Below, piece by piece: positions 61,080 through 64,000 of a DNA stretch of 64,000 bases. The DNA is from Nibrella saemangeumensis (GTDB taxonomy: Bacteria; Bacteroidota; Bacteroidia; Cytophagales; Spirosomataceae): assembly GCF_039541915.1 (NCBI RefSeq), contig NZ_BAABHD010000022.1:1-64000 (forward strand). Direction: 5' to 3'. Positions within the stretch are counted from its first letter, which is position 1. Every line of letters starts with the position of its first letter. The translations under genes were made by a program, and so were the position numbers. The notes below the pieces were generated by a model. That model worked only from the letters and a program-made list of their open reading frames with translations. It had not been told where the DNA came from and did no database searches.

Positions 61080-62369
61080 ATGCAGTTTCTTATACGCTCC
61101 GCCCGTATTGTTGACCCGCAGTCGTCTTTCAACGGACTGGTATGCGATATTATCGTGGAGAACGGCATCATCCGCCAGATTGGGACAAACCTCGACGCCG
61201 AAGAGGGAAAGACGCGGATCATTGAGGAGGCCAACGTACACGTGTCGCCCGGCTGGGTCGACCTGCGGGTGTCGGCCAAAGACCCCGGCTACGAACATAA
61301 AGAAGACCTAACCAGCGTATGTCAGGCCGCAGCGGCCGGGGGGTTCACCGATATTGCCGTGCTGCCCAACACCAAACCGGTGGTAGACTCGAAAGACACG
61401 CTGGGTTACCTCCGGCGTATGGCCGAAGGACAGCCGGTGGCCGTGCATCCGATTGCGGCCGTGACCAGGCAGACCGAAGGGGAGGACCTGACGGAGATGA
61501 TCGATCTGCACCATGCCGGAGCCGTGGCCTTTTCAGACGGCGAGCATCCGCTGCAGAATCCCGACCTGCTGCTGAAAACACTTCAGTACCTTCAGCCCTT
61601 TGACGGCTTGCTGATGAACCGGCCCGAAGAAGCGATGCTTACCCGCTTCGGGCAAATGCACGAAGGGATCCAGAGTACGCTGCTTGGCCTGAAAGGCCTG
61701 CCCGCCCTGGCCGAAGAACTAATGATTGAGCGCGACCTGCGACTGCTCGAATACGTCTACCTCCAGAAAGACCTGCCGGCCACGACAGTCCTGCACTTCT
61801 CGACGCTCTCGTCGGCCCGCTCGGTAGAACTGATCCGGCAGGCCAAACAACAGGGTCTGCCCGTGAGCTGCGACGTAGCCGCCCACCAACTGGTCTTCGA
61901 CGATTCGGCACTGGCCGGCTTTGATACCAACCTGAAAGTTAATCCCCCATTCCGTTCGCGGGCGGATGTGGATGCCCTGTGGCAGGGGCTCGCCGACGGC
62001 ACCATCGACGCCATCGTGTCGGACCACAACCCGCACGACGAAGAGTGTAAGAACCTGGAGTTCGACGTGGCTGACTTTGGTATTACGGGTCTTGAAACAG
62101 TCTTTGCCGTCGTGGTGAGCCATAACCAGGGGTTGTCGCTGGAGCAGCTGGTCGATAAGCTGGCCATCCGGCCCCGGCAAATTCTGCGCCTGCCGCTGGT
62201 AAGCATCGCCGAAGGACAGGCTGCCAGCCTCACACTCTTCGACCCCGGCCGGAACTGGACATTTGAGGGCACGTTGTCGAAATCGAAAAATACTCCGTTT
62301 CTGGGACAAACATTCACCGGCTGGGTTGCAGGTATCCTGCACCAGGGCCAGTATTATACACATACATGA
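61080..62369 (+). CDS. Dihydroorotase-like amidohydrolase lacking key metal ligands
   Basis: A 429-residue protein with clear class I dihydroorotase architecture (SPGWVDLRV, HEGIQSTLLGLKGLPALAEELMI, LKVNPPFRSRADVDALWQGLADGTIDAIVSDHNPHDEE). The HxH metal motif, normally DxHxHxRxPG, reads DLRVSAKDPG, so both histidines are replaced (R63, S65). The His of the usual HxED motif is N180. D153 (AFSDGE), H239 (LHFSTLSS) and D315 (SDHNPH) remain. Catalysis by the normal binuclear zinc centre looks impossible, so the protein may be a structural partner of aspartate transcarbamoylase, like PyrC', or have another role. Its stop overlaps the ATG of the next gene (ATGA). Confidence 0.85.
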   Translation: MQFLIRSARIVDPQSSFNGLVCDIIVENGIIRQIGTNLDAEEGKTRIIEEANVHVSPGWVDLRVSAKDPGYEHKEDLTSVCQAAAAGGFTDIAVLPNTKPVVDSKDTLGYLRRMAEGQPVAVHPIAAVTRQTEGEDLTEMIDLHHAGAVAFSDGEHPLQNPDLLLKTLQYLQPFDGLLMNRPEEAMLTRFGQMHEGIQSTLLGLKGLPALAEELMIERDLRLLEYVYLQKDLPATTVLHFSTLSSARSVELIRQAKQQGLPVSCDVAAHQLVFDDSALAGFDTNLKVNPPFRSRADVDALWQGLADGTIDAIVSDHNPHDEECKNLEFDVADFGITGLETVFAVVVSHNQGLSLEQLVDKLAIRPRQILRLPLVSIAEGQAASLTLFDPGRNWTFEGTLSKSKNTPFLGQTFTGWVAGILHQGQYYTHT

Positions 62370-62917
62370 ACCGAGTAACCAACTACTTTAACACCCCGCT
62401 GCTGAAGGTACCGCTGCTGGCTGGCCTGACTACCGGCGTGCTGGCGTTTCTGTACTTTCTGGCTCTGTACGCTCTGGGAGTTTATCCGCTGGGTAACCAT
62501 AAGTCATTGGATTTCGGCATTCACATCATCATGATGATTGCTGCCGTCTGGTATTACCGCAAATACGTCGGCAACGGCTACCTGCACCTCTGGGAAGCTC
62601 TGGGAATCTGCTACATTCTGAATACGGTGGCTGCCATGGTAACGGGCTGGCTCATCTATTTTTTTGTGACGCAGGTTGACCCCAGCGTGTTTCAGGAATA
62701 CCTGGCCAATTCCCGCCAGCTGCTGCTGAACGGGCAGGCTGATATCAGCAAAACGCTCGGTGCTGACCAGTTTGAGAATCTCCTGAAGGACGTCCGCAAC
62801 ACAAAACCGACTGACCTGATCGTCGACGAACTGTGGAAAAAGACAGCGCTGGCTGTATTGCCGGTCCTGATCATTTCGTTGCTGTTCCGGAGACAGGATT
62901 ATAACGTATTACGGTAA
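62366..62917 (+). CDS. DUF4199 membrane protein (first copy)
   Basis: A 183-residue integral-membrane protein with four likely helices: VPLLAGLTTGVLAFLYFLALYALG, FGIHIIMMIAAVWYYRKY, LWEALGICYILNTVAAMVTGWLIYFFV and a C-terminal one (ALAVLPVLIISLLF). The arrangement and the polar loop between helices 3 and 4 fit DUF4199, a family found mainly in Bacteroidota with no known function. Its ATG overlaps the stop of the dihydroorotase-like gene by 4 bp, so translation is probably coupled. A second DUF4199 gene follows 50 bp later. Confidence 0.85.
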   Translation: MNRVTNYFNTPLLKVPLLAGLTTGVLAFLYFLALYALGVYPLGNHKSLDFGIHIIMMIAAVWYYRKYVGNGYLHLWEALGICYILNTVAAMVTGWLIYFFVTQVDPSVFQEYLANSRQLLLNGQADISKTLGADQFENLLKDVRNTKPTDLIVDELWKKTALAVLPVLIISLLFRRQDYNVLR

Positions 62918-62967
62918 ACACTCTATCATTGTTTATAACTACTTTTTCCAAATACCTTATCTGAAAA

Positions 62968-63483
62968 ATGGAAGAGAAACCCTCCACCGCCCGCATTGCC
63001 CTCAAATGGGGCCTGATCATCGGGATTGCCTCCATCCTGTTCAGCACCGTGCTGTACATCACCGAGCAGGTTGGTAATACGGCGCTCAGTCTCATTGCTT
63101 ATGTCATCATCATTGTCGGACTGGTCATGGCCATGCGCGAATACCGGTCGCTGAACAACGACTATATGAGCTACGGCGAAGGCCTGGGCATCGGGGCGCT
63201 GACTGCCGGTGTGTCCGGTATCTTGTCCAGCCTGTATGGCGTATTATACACCAATGTGATTGATCCCGAATTCCAAAGCCGGATGGAAGACCAGATGCGC
63301 GTTCTGTACGAAGAGCGCGGTATGTCTGACGACCAGATCGACAAAGCAATGGAATTTGCCAATATGTTTCAGAGTCCGGGCCTGCTGTTCGTTTTCGGGG
63401 TGCTGGGTACCATTTTTATGGGGTTCATTTTTTCCTTGGTAATTGCCGCTATTCTGCGCCGAAACCGGCCGGTCTTTGAGTAA
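62968..63483 (+). CDS. DUF4199 membrane protein (second copy)
   Basis: A 171-residue membrane protein and divergent paralogue of the preceding gene. Helices: ALKWGLIIGIASILFSTVLYI, ALSLIAYVIIIVGLVMAM, SYGEGLGIGALTAGVSGILSSLYGVLY and LLFVFGVLGTIFMGFIFSLVIAAIL, with a charged loop (RMEDQMRVLYEERGMSDDQIDKAMEFANMF) between the last two, as in DUF4199. Function unknown. The stop TAA shares its last base with the ATG of gldF (TAATG), implying translational coupling to the gliding-linked transporter. Confidence 0.87.
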   Translation: MEEKPSTARIALKWGLIIGIASILFSTVLYITEQVGNTALSLIAYVIIIVGLVMAMREYRSLNNDYMSYGEGLGIGALTAGVSGILSSLYGVLYTNVIDPEFQSRMEDQMRVLYEERGMSDDQIDKAMEFANMFQSPGLLFVFGVLGTIFMGFIFSLVIAAILRRNRPVFE

Positions 63484-64000
63484 TGGGAGCCATTTTTCGC
63501 AAAGAAATCAACCAGTTTTTCAGTTCACCCATTGCCTACATCATCATGGTGGTGTTTCTGACCGCCGTGGGGCTGATGCTCTGGGTCTTTCCGGACACCA
63601 GCCTGCCCGACTACGGTTATGCCGATATGGGTACCTTTTTTACCCTGACACCCTACGTCATGCTGTTTCTGGTGCCGGCCATCACCATGCGCTCCATTGC
63701 CGAAGAGGTGCGCACCGGCACGTTGGAATGGTTGCTGACCAAGCCCGTCAGCCGCTGGGGCGTGGTAGGGGGCAAGTTTCTCGCCAACTGGCTGCTGGTA
63801 GCCCTGACGCTGCTGCCGACGCTGGTCTACTATGTTACGCTGTATCAGTTAGGGAGTCCGCCCGGCAATATCGATTCGGCCTCGGTATTTGGCTCTTATA
63901 TCGGGCTGCTGCTGCTGAGTGGAGTATTTGTGGCCATTGGACTATGGGCATCATCGGTCAACGACAATCAGGTAGTGGCATTTGTGCTTGGGGTATTCTG
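63483..64000 (+). CDS. gldF: GldF-like ABC transporter permease, partial at window end
   Basis: An open frame from the ATG at 63483 running off the window (172 codons visible). It starts MGAIFRKEINQFFSSPIAYIIMVV and continues GYADMGTFFTLTPYVMLFLVPAITMRSIAEEVRTGTLEWLLTKPVSRWGVVGGKF, the hallmark of the ABC-2 permease GldF and NosY-type relatives. Membrane helices are visible near 18-36, 54-72, 101-120 and 140-158. GldF acts with GldA (ATPase) and GldG in a transporter linked to gliding; the gldG gene is expected just beyond the window. The TAATG overlap ties it to the DUF4199 gene. Confidence 0.88.
   Translation, partial: MGAIFRKEINQFFSSPIAYIIMVVFLTAVGLMLWVFPDTSLPDYGYADMGTFFTLTPYVMLFLVPAITMRSIAEEVRTGTLEWLLTKPVSRWGVVGGKFLANWLLVALTLLPTLVYYVTLYQLGSPPGNIDSASVFGSYIGLLLLSGVFVAIGLWASSVNDNQVVAFVLGVF

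Overview
The window looks like a chromosomal segment of a Bacteroidota bacterium, most likely Cytophagales near Spirosoma. That placement is inferred from gene content: two SusC/SusD pairs, an ECF sigma/FecR switch, SprA and GldF of the type IX secretion/gliding machinery, DUF4199 proteins, GH31 and GH95 enzymes, and promoters of the TTTG-N19/20-TAnnTTTG type. No rRNA, tRNA or CRISPR array was recognised.

Layout. 1-359: the 3' end of a decayed IS3-family element, next to a leftward terminator. 590-5146 (-): an outer-membrane TonB-dependent receptor and a secreted PHP + GDPD-like fusion. 5283-17050 (+): a DUF937 protein, then an ECF sigma, FecR, SusC (with STN domain), SusD, two tandem FAD-dependent oxidoreductases and a small basic helical protein. 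17229-21979 (-): GH31 and GH95 enzymes facing that block, then malate dehydrogenase. Together 6.1-22 kb looks like a glycan-utilisation locus whose SusC signals through FecR to the sigma factor.

23.2-35.7 kb (+) is mostly housekeeping: YkvA-like, TatA, a GatA-type amidase, a LysM lytic transglycosylase, RuvA and the giant translocon protein SprA. 35.9-44.3 kb (+) is a second SusC/SusD pair with its own clear promoter, followed by a 1185-residue FG-GAP/ASPIC-UnbV lipoprotein. A perfect 30-bp inverted repeat lies between SusD and this lipoprotein, and an 8-bp tandem repeat lies inside its reading frame.

44.3-49.2 kb (-) holds a small unknown ORF, a membrane fatty-acid desaturase, two cold-shock-domain proteins and a tight operon of response regulator, two unknown proteins and a KAS III enzyme. 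49.3-58.9 kb is a signalling island: a CheB-CheR-PAS-kinase fusion, a PAS kinase, response regulators, an orphan CheB with a Cys/His C-terminal motif, and another kinase. No chemoreceptor, CheA or CheW is in view. A perfect 26-bp stem-loop sits 15 bp upstream of the CheB-CheR fusion.

59.1-64 kb holds a basic repeat-containing exported protein, a double DUF305-like protein, GcvH, a dihydroorotase homologue lacking three metal-ligand histidines, two DUF4199 membrane proteins and the start of gldF, cut by the window edge. I see no wholly new defence or mobile system. The most unusual items are the degenerate dihydroorotase, the response regulator/KAS III operon, the two long perfect inverted repeats and the slippage-prone repeat.
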